From: a virus
Strand: one strand, 5' to 3'
Virus record (IMG/VR): IMGVR_UViG_3300010400_000001
Span: 62,001-126,000 of that record
Length of the DNA stretch: 64,000 nucleotides
This document shows positions 1 through 7,364 of this stretch, piece by piece. The position numbers and the translations under genes are program-made. The notes under the pieces are model-generated. The model did not search any database. It was given only the letters and a program-made list of their open reading frames with translations, and had not been told where the DNA came from. Position 1 is the stretch's first letter. Every line of letters starts with the position of its first letter.

Positions 1-319
1 GGCGATCGAAGCGAGTCTCGTTGCCCTCGAGCACCGTATCGGCAAGAGCTATTTCGAACCTGGTCCAGCCTTGTCCGTTTGCGTACTCGGCGGCAGCGCC
101 GTAGTTTGCCTGCACGATCATCTGTACTCGCTCGGCCCATTCTTCAGGACTTTCTCCTGGCGCCAGGAGATGCGGGATCGCCTCGGCGGCCCTGAAGAGA
201 GCCGCGACGGCCGCGGTCTCCTTAGCGGTCGGCGCCCGAGGCTCTCCCGCGCTTGGGAGCGTAACCGCCAGCGCTCCAATGATTAGGCCTGCCAAAAAGA
301 ATCGATGCGACAAATTCAT
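1..319 (-). CDS. Exported or membrane-anchored protein, 3' end off window
   Basis: The frame opens at ATG (complement of 317-319) and stays open to base 1, so only about 106 N-terminal residues are visible. GGAGAAG lies a few bases before the start. Residues 7-25 (FFLAGLIIGALAVTLPSAG) form a hydrophobic stretch that reads as a signal peptide or membrane anchor. The rest is mostly helical, with no motif I recognise. It is the last visible gene of the leftward operon. Function unknown. Confidence 0.7.
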   Translation of the reverse strand, partial: MNLSHRFFLAGLIIGALAVTLPSAGEPRAPTAKETAAVAALFRAAEAIPHLLAPGESPEEWAERVQMIVQANYGAAAEYANGQGWTRFEIALADTVLEGNETRFDR

Positions 320-348
320 GATCTTCTCCGGGTTTGGCTCTGCCTCTG

Positions 349-642
349 TCAGAGCTTCACCCTTGTACCATTGCACAAGACACGGAGAAACGGCTCTCCG
401 TTATAGGAAAGCTCGCTCCTATCGAGCGAGTGCGCCCGATACTGCTTTCCGCAGGCGACGCAAATCGATTCTGCAGAAGCGCGAATAAAACCTCGCTGCT
501 CGTCGAGCCACTCCTGCTCATACCGATCGAGACAATCGGTGCACTCGTTGCCGTTCTCAAAGCGCGGCGGCACTCGTCCGCACGTGACGCAGAGCCCGGC
601 AGCGCGCCGTGATGCTTGTTCAGGCGTGTCTCCTTCCATCAC
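349..642 (-). CDS. Small double zinc-ribbon protein, 97 aa
   Basis: Two clusters of Cys pairs are visible: CVTC with CTDC in the first half, and CVAC plus a lone Cys near the C-terminus. This suggests one complete and one incomplete zinc ribbon. The start ATG overlaps the stop of the upstream gene (ATGA at 639-642), so the two are probably translationally coupled. Zinc ribbons in phage early regions often bind nucleic acid or host proteins, but nothing here fixes the role. Confidence 0.7.
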   Translation of the reverse strand: MMEGDTPEQASRRAAGLCVTCGRVPPRFENGNECTDCLDRYEQEWLDEQRGFIRASAESICVACGKQYRAHSLDRSELSYNGEPFLRVLCNGTRVKL

Positions 643-887
643 TTCACCGGAACGACTCGACGGACGTCGTTTCGTCGCTGAGCGATCCGCATCGCGACCT
701 GCCCGAGCACCGTCGACGTGACAGAGAAGCCGGCAGAGAGCGGAGCGTAGGCCTTACTGACAGCCTCGCACTCTTCGACGGCGGCAGTGAGCCCGGCGAG
801 GTACGCCTCGGCGAGTGCTCGCTCGACGGCTTCGTTACTGAAGTCCGCCTCAACGAGCTTGGTCACGATCTCCTCGAACCTATTCAC
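639..887 (-). CDS. Helical protein of unknown function, 82 aa
   Basis: I chose the GTG at 887, not the longer in-frame start at 920. GTG sits in a GTGAATAG junction with the stop of the preceding gene, has an AAAAAGAG stretch just upstream and avoids a 41-base overlap. The protein is rich in Ala, Glu and Val, mostly alpha-helical (for example EEIVTKLVEADF), and has no membrane segment or known motif. It is part of the coupled leftward operon. Confidence 0.6.
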   Translation of the reverse strand: MNRFEEIVTKLVEADFSNEAVERALAEAYLAGLTAAVEECEAVSKAYAPLSAGFSVTSTVLGQVAMRIAQRRNDVRRVVPVK

Positions 888-1068
888 GGCTCTTTTTGCG
901 CGCCTGGATGAGGAGCGCATTGCCGATGGCGACGGCGTCCTCTTCAGTCAGAAAGGCAAGGCCGCTCGGCCCGCTCACACGGAGAGCGACCAGGCCTCGT
1001 TCGACGAGGTGTCCGGGCTCACTTCCGCCCACTTCGATTTCGTAGCCACCTGCAGTGATGAGCTTCAT
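880..1068 (-). CDS. Small conserved-looking phage protein, 62 aa
   Basis: The protein has a short beta-rich N-terminal half (MKLITAGGYEIEV) and a helical C-terminal half (EEDAVAIGNALLIQARKK). The pattern resembles a compact beta-alpha domain. Its start overlaps the stop of the upstream gene (ATGA at 1065-1068). No function recognised. Confidence 0.65.
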   Translation of the reverse strand: MKLITAGGYEIEVGGSEPGHLVERGLVALRVSGPSGLAFLTEEDAVAIGNALLIQARKKSRE

Positions 1069-1457
1069 TGGTTTTCTGTTCCTTTTTTGTCCAAGTACTG
1101 ACGAGGGACGACGAGCTCGATTGCGTCGAGCAGTGCCTCTGTCTCCTCAAGGGGCACTGCCGGGGTAGCCTCCACTCGGTACTCGTCCGCAATCCGACAA
1201 AGGAGCGCGTGCGCTCGCGCCAGGAGCGTCCATTCTGACTCCTTGACGTTCTTTCTCAGCCAGTCTTTCAGGCGCCGAAGCTCGGCTTGATTCTTTCTGA
1301 GGTTCGCAATCAGCACCGTCCTCCACGCTTGCGTCTCTTCAACCGAGAGATCGTCCTGGATCTGCTCGATCTCCGCGATGACACGCTCGCGCCGCACCAG
1401 AAACTCCTCGTGAGTCGCCGGCGGCTCGAATTCGACGACTTCGACTCGTTCGCTCAC
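1065..1457 (-). CDS. Coiled-coil protein, 130 aa
   Basis: GTG at 1457 was chosen over an in-frame ATG at 1490 because it forms a GTGA junction with the stop of the preceding gene. Residues from about 20 to 95 are dense in Glu, Arg, Leu and Gln with a heptad-like pattern, so a coiled coil is likely. No catalytic motif is seen. Unknown role in the leftward operon. Confidence 0.65.
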   Translation of the reverse strand: MSERVEVVEFEPPATHEEFLVRRERVIAEIEQIQDDLSVEETQAWRTVLIANLRKNQAELRRLKDWLRKNVKESEWTLLARAHALLCRIADEYRVEATPAVPLEETEALLDAIELVVPRQYLDKKGTENQ

Positions 1458-1768
1458 TTGGCTCTCGCCCTTCGGACGAGAGGAGCCCACGGCATCTCCT
1501 CGATTTTCCAGCGACTGCTGTCCTGTCCGTGGTTGTCGTCACAAATGTAGGACTCGTCCGAGATGAGCCTTGTTGCCGGCTCGTCGCAGCCCTCTTCTTC
1601 GCAGCGCGGCATGGCGTCCCGCCATGCATCGAGCTCAGCCGCCAGTCCCTCAATATGCTCAGCAAAGATCCGAGCGCGCGTCTCTTGTTCGTCTCTCTCC
1701 GCAATAAGGTCGTCGAGCTTTGCGAGGGCGCGCCTTCCCGCGGCGATTGCCGGTGACCGCTCCGTCAT
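1454..1768 (-). CDS. Helical protein with Cys-containing C-terminal segment, 104 aa
   Basis: ATG at 1768 overlaps the upstream stop (ATGA), so I prefer it to the ATG at 1792. The N-terminal two thirds are helical (REDQETRAR-like spacing of charged and Leu residues). The C-terminal third has CEEEGC, then a further Cys and His, which may bind a metal. Function unknown. Confidence 0.6.
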   Translation of the reverse strand: MTERSPAIAAGRRALAKLDDLIAERDEQETRARIFAEHIEGLAAELDAWRDAMPRCEEEGCDEPATRLISDESYICDDNHGQDSSRWKIEEMPWAPLVRRARAK

Positions 1769-1914
1769 CGCTTCCTCCGCTTCGGCAACCACTGACCTCT
1801 CGCGACGGGCTTGACACAGCGCTCACAGCACCCGCACAACATACGCCTGCAGTAAATGCCGCACTGGCAGAACCGCTCGGCATGCTTCGGCTCGACTGGA
1901 CAGATGCGCTTCAT
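1765..1914 (-). CDS. Cys-rich miniprotein, 49 aa
   Basis: A very short protein starting MKRICPVEPKHAERF, with eight further Cys in a dense cluster (CQCGIYC, CGCCERC). It probably folds around one or two zinc ions. It is coupled on both sides by ATGA junctions, which supports it as a real gene despite its size. No function assigned. Confidence 0.6.
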   Translation of the reverse strand: MKRICPVEPKHAERFCQCGIYCRRMLCGCCERCVKPVARGQWLPKRRKR

Positions 1915-2117
1915 GGCTCTTCCTTCGTTCGGTTCAGAATCCAAGCGCCCCATAACGCAAGCCCCAGGACAACCACGAGCTGGACAACTACCTGCCAGGC
2001 CGGCTCCGGAGGTCGGGGTCGAGGATACTGCTGCAGCGCGAGCGACAGCAGCGCTCCCACCGCCTGAAGCGCGGCCCACACGGCCACAAACCGAACGAAG
2101 GCGCGCGCGGCGTTCAC
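1911..2117 (-). CDS. Two-pass membrane protein, downstream copy of a tandem pair, 68 aa
   Basis: The GTG start at 2117 overlaps the stop of its neighbour. Hydrophobic segments lie at about residues 9-28 and 44-62, and the end (WGAWILNRTKEEP) is polar. It aligns over its full length with the 68-aa product of the next upstream gene (shared pattern WilnRTK/WILIRTK, PAWQxVV), so the two are a tandem duplication. Small paired membrane proteins in phages can act as holin and antiholin; this is a possibility only. Confidence 0.65.
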   Translation of the reverse strand: MNAARAFVRFVAVWAALQAVGALLSLALQQYPRPRPPEPAWQVVVQLVVVLGLALWGAWILNRTKEEP

Positions 2118-2320
2118 GGCCCGTCCTTCGTTCGGATCAGAATCCAAACCCCCCATAGACAAAGGGCAAGGAACATCACAAGGGCGACAACCTCTTGCCA
2201 CGCCTGGACAGGCGGACGCGACACGGGGAACTTCTCGGTAGCAAGAGTCATTAGCTTCGCCATGATGTTGCCCCCGGCCCACATCGTCAGACAGAGCACA
2301 AAGTAGCGGGAGGCATTCAT
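2114..2320 (-). CDS. Two-pass membrane protein, upstream copy of a tandem pair, 68 aa
   Basis: It has the same length and layout as the following gene: membrane segments at about residues 7-30 and 44-61 and a conserved end, WGVWILIRTKDGP. The central segment shares the pattern RPPVQAWQEVV with the paralogue. ATG at 2320 overlaps the preceding stop. Divergence between the copies is high in the first segment and low at the C-terminus. Function unknown, holin-like at best. Confidence 0.65.
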   Translation of the reverse strand: MNASRYFVLCLTMWAGGNIMAKLMTLATEKFPVSRPPVQAWQEVVALVMFLALCLWGVWILIRTKDGP

Positions 2321-2604
2321 GGCCTCCTCCTCTCCGCGCGCCGGCGCGCTGCCTGCTCAGCAACGAGCTGGTCGCGCATCCGCTTGTTGAGGGCTCTCAG
2401 CTGAGGGAGCTCGGCAGCGATCTGCCGCAGCCTAGCTTCGTAGTTTCCGATTTCCTCCTCTTCGGGCGACGCCCAGCCGATGTCGTCGTCGATGATGCTG
2501 CGCAAGCGCCGGAGGCGTTCGGAATCCTCCGGGTCGACGCCGAACCCGCCCACATCGGTCGGCATCGGATAACGGAGCTTCACTTCGCGTGTTTTCGGTT
2601 TCAC
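2317..2604 (-). CDS. Basic coiled-coil protein, 95 aa
   Basis: The GTG start at 2604 sits in a GTGA junction. The N-terminal third is polar. From about residue 30 onward it is helical, ending in an Arg-rich coil (EQAARRRAERRRP). It may bind nucleic acid or form oligomers. No family recognised. Confidence 0.6.
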   Translation of the reverse strand: MKPKTREVKLRYPMPTDVGGFGVDPEDSERLRRLRSIIDDDIGWASPEEEEIGNYEARLRQIAAELPQLRALNKRMRDQLVAEQAARRRAERRRP

Positions 2605-2825
2605 GGCATCTCCTTTTGCCACCGATTCTCGACTCCAGTCTCCTCCTCGAGTTCGAAGGCACAGAAGCTTTTGCCGTACGCTTTCTCCTTGTCCTCGCCC
2701 CAGCGATCGATGCAGTGCGCGTACCACGTGTGCGCGATGCGAGACTCGGTAAACGCCATGCCGAGCCAAAAGCCGAAGGCCGTCGCGAGGCAGAGCGCCG
2801 TCGTAAAAAGGAGATGAGCGATCAT
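2601..2825 (-). CDS. N-terminally anchored membrane protein, 74 aa
   Basis: ATG at 2825 is the start, overlapping the upstream stop (ATGA). Residues 2-22 (IAHLLFTTALCLATAFGFWL) are a membrane segment. The remaining 50 residues are polar, with two Cys (CIDRW, FCAFE) that would face one side of the membrane. Small single-pass proteins like this occur in phage lysis and superinfection modules, but no specific role can be given. Confidence 0.6.
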   Translation of the reverse strand: MIAHLLFTTALCLATAFGFWLGMAFTESRIAHTWYAHCIDRWGEDKEKAYGKSFCAFELEEETGVENRWQKEMP

Positions 2826-3229
2826 AGACGCCTCGTGTAGGCGTATGCCGCGACAATGCCAGCTGCAAGCACGCCAAGCTGGCTCCACGTCGGCAGCTCG
2901 AGAACTTGGAGGTCACGACCGTTGAACGACACAACGTGGCCTCCGTAGCATTCGAGCCGCACCGCAAGCGGCGGAACTGGCACAGGCATCGGCTGGACGG
3001 CCCAGTGCTCAGCAAAGAACCGTCCTCCCATCGGCCAATCCGGAATGAAGCCCACGTGTGTGTAGTGCACGAAGACCGAACCGCAGCGTGGACAACCGAC
3101 TGACGGTGTCAGAAACGGTGGGAGCTCATCGAGATTTCCCTCGCCCACGCGAATCCAATTCATGGAGTCGCCGCGCTCGGCGCTGCCGCCGCTCATAACG
3201 AGCTCGCCCAGATCGCCTCCTCCAGTCAT
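2822..3229 (-). CDS. Single zinc pair protein with C-terminal membrane segment, 135 aa
   Basis: ATG at 3229 overlaps the preceding stop. A CPRCGS knuckle is at residues 46-51 and a hydrophobic tail (LGVLAAGIVAAYAYTRRL) ends the protein. The topology of a soluble head plus C-terminal anchor with a basic end matches many proteins of the late module. No function recognised. Confidence 0.6.
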   Translation of the reverse strand: MTGGGDLGELVMSGGSAERGDSMNWIRVGEGNLDELPPFLTPSVGCPRCGSVFVHYTHVGFIPDWPMGGRFFAEHWAVQPMPVPVPPLAVRLECYGGHVVSFNGRDLQVLELPTWSQLGVLAAGIVAAYAYTRRL

Positions 3230-3780
3230 CGAAGCCACCCGAGGTAAGCGGCGAGCATCAGGAGCAGGACTAAGAGAACGCTCAGCCAAAACACCCCCAC
3301 GTACAGCCATCGGGGCAAAATCGCCTTGTGCTTCTGTCTCATTTTCTCGTCGACCGCGACGAGGATGGCGTCGATCTTACGCTGCTCTTCCTCTGGAGTT
3401 AGCTTCTCGCGCAAGCCGGTAGCCGCATCTTCACGACTGAGCGCACGCTCGTGGTCCGCTGGAGAACTCACCTCGATCCGCTCTGCCGGAATATCCCTGA
3501 ATCCACCTAGCGACTCTTCTATCGTTCGCTTTTCGTAAGACTCGAACGGAAGCGCGAGGAATCCCGGCTTCTGCTCTCCGAGCCTGAAGCTCGTGGGCAG
3601 GGACTGCTGCGAGCGGCGGAGATCTTTCTCCTCGCCGAAGATGCCGCCGAAGATCCCACCGCCCTCGAGCCGCCCGGTCGACTCGAGCTCGTCGGCCATC
3701 TCGAATTGCTTGCGATAGTGCTCGCGCACCGCCGGCTCCTTGATCTTGGCAAGGACCTCTTCCATCTGCTTCTTGTCCAT
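3226..3780 (-). CDS. Helical tail-anchored protein, 184 aa
   Basis: AGGAGAG precedes ATG at 3780. The first 140 residues are charged and helical, with a Gly-rich break (GGGIFGGIFG) near residue 41. The end is a strong membrane segment (about residues 158-181) followed by Arg. The family is unknown. It follows a 12-base gap after the upstream gene, one of the few uncoupled junctions here. Confidence 0.65.
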   Translation of the reverse strand: MDKKQMEEVLAKIKEPAVREHYRKQFEMADELESTGRLEGGGIFGGIFGEEKDLRRSQQSLPTSFRLGEQKPGFLALPFESYEKRTIEESLGGFRDIPAERIEVSSPADHERALSREDAATGLREKLTPEEEQRKIDAILVAVDEKMRQKHKAILPRWLYVGVFWLSVLLVLLLMLAAYLGWLR

Positions 3781-3792
3781 CGCTCTCCTTTT

Positions 3793-4107
3793 TCAGTGCT
3801 CCTTCGGCACGCCCAAAACAGTCTTGACCTCGATCGCCGGGCAGTTCTTGCACGTGAAGACGAGCCTGGTGGCGCCGGACGCTCGGCGCTCTATAGCCAA
3901 TAGGAGATCCGGCAGCGCCGTCTCTGGCACCTCTCTGATGTTCACGTCCCCAGCTATGGGGATCGCAACGACTTCCGCGCGGAGCTCCCACTGGTGAAGG
4001 CACGGAGCCAACGCCGGGTGACGGCCCCAATGTCTGAGTATCAAGGCCCACACGAAGACCACAAGCGAGAAGGCCAGGGAGAACCCAACGAAGTAGACTA
4101 TGGTCAC
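3793..4107 (-). CDS. N-terminally anchored protein with CxxC, 104 aa
   Basis: The GTG start at 4107 forms a GTGA junction with the upstream stop. Residues 3-24 (IVYFVGFSLAFSLVVFVWAL) are a membrane segment. The soluble part ends in a CKNC motif with beta-strand character, which could be a redox or metal site. No homologue recognised. Confidence 0.6.
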   Translation of the reverse strand: MTIVYFVGFSLAFSLVVFVWALILRHWGRHPALAPCLHQWELRAEVVAIPIAGDVNIREVPETALPDLLLAIERRASGATRLVFTCKNCPAIEVKTVLGVPKEH

Positions 4108-4430
4108 GACGCCGTCTTCCCCTCTACTTCGTCCGCCTTCTTTTCGTACGCGCGAGAGAGCGCGACACACGCGTCCTTCCGCTGCTCGGCCGAGACTGCC
4201 TGATCGACGTAAAAGCGAGCTAGGTCTCGCCATCCCTCGGCAAGCTCATGCCGCTCGGCGATGATGCGCTCTTGCTCGCGAAGAGCCCTGTCGGCCGCCG
4301 CGATGAGCCCCGAATGCCTAGCACGCTCTCGACCGAGCTCTCGCTGGGCGACAACGCCTTCCTTTGCCGCAGCGATCATCTCGCTCCAGTTATGGAAGCC
4401 CTGCTGCCTGGCGAAGCGCTGTTTATTCAT
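4104..4430 (-). CDS. All-helical protein, 108 aa
   Basis: The start MNKQRFARQQGFHNW is followed by long Ala/Glu/Arg helices with no membrane segment. One Cys is near residue 88. It overlaps the next gene upstream by eight bases (4423-4430). No motif or family recognised. Confidence 0.6.
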   Translation of the reverse strand: MNKQRFARQQGFHNWSEMIAAAKEGVVAQRELGRERARHSGLIAAADRALREQERIIAERHELAEGWRDLARFYVDQAVSAEQRKDACVALSRAYEKKADEVEGKTAS

Positions 4431-4779
4431 AGCGCTTTCCGTAGAGCCTCTCGGCTGCGTCCCGCACTCCGTCCTGAAGATGGCCGAGGTTTTTTGCCTC
4501 GTGCTCGACGATCGTCGCGAGCAGGCGCCTGGCCTCGACGAGGCGACCGAGAGCCCAGAGCGCTCGCTCTCGACTGTAGGGAGATCCGGTAGGCGTCAGC
4601 GCATCGAGCGTCGCCGCGATGCCGTTCGCCATCTCGAGCGAAGTCGTATCGATCTCGATGTAGCCCGAGGCGATCACCGAGAAGATCTCGACTCCCTTGT
4701 CCCAGTTCTTGCTCTTCCTCACCACCACCGTGCCACTGCTCGACCGATAGCACCCGTCGTCGTCAAAATTAATGCTCAC
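4423..4779 (-). CDS. Unknown phage protein, 118 aa
   Basis: The N-terminal half is beta-rich (TVVVRKSKNW, EIFSVIASGYIEI) and the C-terminal half is helical with many Leu, Ala and Arg. The layout resembles small phage proteins of unknown role. ATG at 4779 overlaps the stop of the putative lysin gene upstream. Confidence 0.6.
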   Translation of the reverse strand: MSINFDDDGCYRSSSGTVVVRKSKNWDKGVEIFSVIASGYIEIDTTSLEMANGIAATLDALTPTGSPYSRERALWALGRLVEARRLLATIVEHEAKNLGHLQDGVRDAAERLYGKRYE

Positions 4780-5693
4780 CGTTTTCCTCCGATTGTGATG
4801 TTCATCGCCTTTTCAAGAAACCCGAAAGCACGTAGCCCTCGATCCCGAAACCCCCCAAGTGCTCCGCCGACAAGGAGGTCCTTCACTCGGCCGAGCATGA
4901 ACTCCGGAGAGCAGTCGGCGTCGCTGCCGAGCCCCCTGGCAGCGTCCAAGAGAACCTCTGTCGCGTACGCGTTCGTCATCGACATGATGAGAGCGAACGA
5001 CCAGAGCATCTGCTGCTCCTTCGTGTGCTGCCACGTATCCTCTCCCGAGTTCGGAGACCACCGGATGTCCTGCCTCGCCGGCGGCCCGAGAAGCTCGGGG
5101 AGCACCTCGGCTGCAAACGCACACTGCGCGGCGTCCATGGACTCATCGCGAAGGAGCTCGCTCGTCACCGAAACCCAAAGACGGGCGACCGATTTCTGCT
5201 TGCTCGTCCACTTGCCGCGCACGGCGCCGCCGGTGACTAGGGATCGAAGCTCCGTCTCGGTCAGAAGCGGATGCCCCTTCTCGTCCATGAGCGCGATGCC
5301 GCTCGGGCTCTTCGCGCATGGCTTCACGAACACGCCGGTCGCGTGAACCACCGGCGCCAAGACTTCGAGAAATCGAGCTGGGCTCTGTTCGAGACACTTG
5401 TAGAGGAGCTTCTGGGCGTAGCCAGACGAGAGCGTCACACCGAGTCCGCCGAGAGAGAGGATGCCCGAGCCGACGGCGTGGACCTGATCGACGTTGCTAC
5501 CCGCAGCCTGGCAAGCGACAGCGAACGTGGTTTCCCAAAAAGTCTTCGTGCCGAAGCCCGGGGCGCGGGCGCCGGCGGCGCACCAGCCGCTGTCCTCTGC
5601 CCGCATGCACCACCTGACCCACGGCCGGCCCTGAGGCGTCCGTGCGGGCGCATCCTCGGGCACGTACTGGGAGCCCAGGACGTCGAAGATCAT
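4776..5693 (-). CDS. Possible peptidoglycan hydrolase (endolysin-like), 305 aa
   Basis: This is among the larger proteins of the leftward operon. From about residue 52 the sequence FWETTFAVACQAAGS, VGSGILSLGGLG and then YAQKLLYKCLEQSP resembles the 'SfGilQw ... LL' layout of some phage lysozyme-like domains, in which an early acidic residue is catalytic. Residues E33 or E54 could serve here. I cannot confirm the fold by eye. If correct, the tandem membrane proteins at 1911-2320 would be candidate holins in the same operon. It could instead be an unrelated phage protein. Confidence 0.35.
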   Translation of the reverse strand: MIFDVLGSQYVPEDAPARTPQGRPWVRWCMRAEDSGWCAAGARAPGFGTKTFWETTFAVACQAAGSNVDQVHAVGSGILSLGGLGVTLSSGYAQKLLYKCLEQSPARFLEVLAPVVHATGVFVKPCAKSPSGIALMDEKGHPLLTETELRSLVTGGAVRGKWTSKQKSVARLWVSVTSELLRDESMDAAQCAFAAEVLPELLGPPARQDIRWSPNSGEDTWQHTKEQQMLWSFALIMSMTNAYATEVLLDAARGLGSDADCSPEFMLGRVKDLLVGGALGGFRDRGLRAFGFLEKAMNITIGGKR

Positions 5694-6067
5694 TCGGCCT
5701 CCTCCGTCGCTGCTTTAAAGCACTTCGACCATGTCGTGTGCATGTCTCGCACTCGCGAGACGGGAATGTAGCGAGCAGAGTCGTCTCCTACGAACGCTCG
5801 AATGCCGAAGAATCCTGTTTTTTGTGTGTGCACGAGGATGTCGCTCAAGCGCGCCACGGCGTCGATGACGTACGCCTTTCCATCCGCGAGGAGCACAACC
5901 CGACCGGTGCATACGAATGACACCTTCTCCCCGTCGTCGAGAGTGAGAAGAATAAAGAGCTTGCCCACGTTGAACTTCTGAGGCTCCGGCGCGGCCGCCG
6001 GCTCTGGTTCCGATGCTGGCGCATCCGGCGCATCCGGCGACGATTGCTTTTTTGCAAACGGCCACAT
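5690..6067 (-). CDS. Unknown protein with Pro/Ala linker, 125 aa
   Basis: After MWPFAKK comes an acidic Pro/Ala-rich linker (residues 8-30) and then a beta-rich domain (KLFILLTLDDGEKVSFVCTG, VVLLADGKAYVI). The short aromatic-basic head suggests a membrane or partner contact. No family recognised. Confidence 0.6.
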   Translation of the reverse strand: MWPFAKKQSSPDAPDAPASEPEPAAAPEPQKFNVGKLFILLTLDDGEKVSFVCTGRVVLLADGKAYVIDAVARLSDILVHTQKTGFFGIRAFVGDDSARYIPVSRVRDMHTTWSKCFKAATEEAE

Positions 6068-6441
6068 CAGAGCGGCCTCCCTGTAGTCGGTGGGCTACCC
6101 GCGCGGGCACGATGCACAGTGAACCAGAGCACCGCGCTGTCGGTGAGCCTCCTGCAGCGATTACCCGCGGTGGCGCCGCACGTCGGACAGGCGACGAAGT
6201 GCGGCGACGAGCCTTCCTGGTCCTCTGCCACCACGTCGGGCTCCAGATCGCTTTCCCGCCTGGCGCCTTCTTGCCTTCTGATTTTCTCGTGCGCGGCAAA
6301 AATGCTTGACGCAACGGCTAGCGCGCGATCCGGAGGGATCGCGTGGACGACGCGCGTGAGTCCCCACGCGAGAACGACACGAAGCCCGCCGTCGCCGAGG
6401 ACCTCGAAGCTCGATGTGTGCTCTACGTCTTTGGCTATCAT
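6067..6441 (-). CDS. Phage zinc-finger protein (CPTCGA...C...H..R type), 124 aa
   Basis: The C-terminal third has CPTCGATAGNRC and then WFTVHRAR. This is the layout of a small zinc module common in phage and actinobacterial proteins (CPxCxA-pG-xxC ... fHxxR). The N-terminal 80 residues hold a beta-rich segment and a helix. ATG at 6441 touches the preceding gene. Role unknown; nucleic-acid contact is a reasonable guess. Confidence 0.65.
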   Translation of the reverse strand: MIAKDVEHTSSFEVLGDGGLRVVLAWGLTRVVHAIPPDRALAVASSIFAAHEKIRRQEGARRESDLEPDVVAEDQEGSSPHFVACPTCGATAGNRCRRLTDSAVLWFTVHRARAGSPPTTGRPL

Positions 6442-6839
6442 CAGTACCGCTTCCCGTTGATGATCTGCACGTTCTCTTCGTCGATGCAGACGACGGTGAA
6501 ACCGAAACCCACGACGGGCACGCCGTGCTTGGCAACGCAGGCATTCCACCGGAGGTTCTTGTCCACCTCGATCTGTCGCTCAGTCGGCTCTTGAATCGCC
6601 TCCGCAGAGTGCACGATCCGAGGCGTCTCGCTATCGAACTCCGCGGGCAGCCACGCAGAGACGCTTGGCGCCGCAGAGGGCGACGGCTTCGCGCTGTCAC
6701 GCAAGCCATCTCGCATGCCCCACAGCGCGCCGGTCGTGCCCGCCGTGGCGCCTACGACGAGAAAAAAGCAGCTGACCACGGTGAATGCGGTCGTGAGCGA
6801 GACCGGGTACTCGAGAATTCGTTGCCTCAGGGTCTTCAT
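6441..6839 (-). CDS. Single-pass membrane protein, 132 aa
   Basis: ATG at 6839 was chosen because GGAGGAG lies about 9-15 bases upstream and it overlaps the preceding stop. A membrane segment spans about residues 13-38 (TTAFTVVSCFFLVVGATAG). The following domain is polar, with two Cys. The protein probably has a short inner N-terminus and a soluble outer domain. Confidence 0.6.
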   Translation of the reverse strand: MKTLRQRILEYPVSLTTAFTVVSCFFLVVGATAGTTGALWGMRDGLRDSAKPSPSAAPSVSAWLPAEFDSETPRIVHSAEAIQEPTERQIEVDKNLRWNACVAKHGVPVVGFGFTVVCIDEENVQIINGKRY

Positions 6840-7059
6840 CGCCTCTCGCTCCTCCTTCCCTGTTCGGGCGGCGTCTCGTTCTTGAATCCCGGCAGGAAAC
6901 GGACGCCACCGTGCACTCCACCGCGGGCCGCCAGGTGAGGCCACAGTACTGGCACGAGTGCGTGTGATGAGGCTTCGTGGCGAACTCCCCCTCGTCGACG
7001 TGAAGCTCCCCGCAGGCCTCGCATGGCAGTCGCATCGGGATCGGTTCGCGCTCGCTCAC
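6836..7059 (-). pseudogene. Zinc-ribbon protein interrupted by an apparent -1 frameshift
   Basis: From ATG at 7059 the frame encodes CEACGELHVDEG, then HTHSCQYCGLTWRP, a well-known phage zinc-ribbon layout (C-x2-C ... H-x-H-x-C-x2-CG-x-x-WRP). In this family the ribbon is normally followed by a TVGVRF-like end. Here the frame runs on as TVASVS, while the -1 frame at about 6904-6906 gives GVRFLPGFKNETPP and stops at 6836, overlapping the next ATG at 6839. One base may be missing (assembly or true mutation), or the ACGGTGGCG stretch may be a slip site. Coordinates cover both parts. Confidence 0.55.
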
Positions 7060-7364
7060 GCTTTTCCCCGTTCTCGATCGCCCATCATGGCGTCGAAGAC
7101 TTCCGGGCCGAGTTCCTGCCGCATCTCTTCGATCTGCTCTAGCGTCGGGCTCTCGTCGTCGTATGCGCCATCGACTACCTTCTGCGCCAGATCGACAAAG
7201 CCCGCTGCCTGGAGGTCGGCGACCAACTGTATCTTCGGCGTCGCAAGCTCGGAATCGAAGTCGTGGTAGACGCCGGCCTTAGCTCGCTGCTCGATGTAGG
7301 CGCGCTTGAGCGAGTACGGCTTCTTCCAGAGATCTTCGACGAGCTCTTTCTTGGTCGTTCCCAT
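7056..7364 (-). CDS. Helical protein of unknown function, 102 aa
   Basis: Starts MGTTKKELVEDLWKKPYS and continues as amphipathic helices, ending FDAMMGDRERGKA. No Cys or membrane segment. The composition suggests a small soluble oligomer. The stop overlaps the start of the following gene. Confidence 0.6.
   Translation of the reverse strand: MGTTKKELVEDLWKKPYSLKRAYIEQRAKAGVYHDFDSELATPKIQLVADLQAAGFVDLAQKVVDGAYDDESPTLEQIEEMRQELGPEVFDAMMGDRERGKA

Noticed and set aside
3431-4051. 206-codon frame overlapping two membrane-protein genes on the same strand
   Set aside because: It conflicts with the coupled genes at 3226-3780 and 3793-4107, which have overlaps or an RBS and clear membrane segments. 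Its own translation is Arg/Gly noise.
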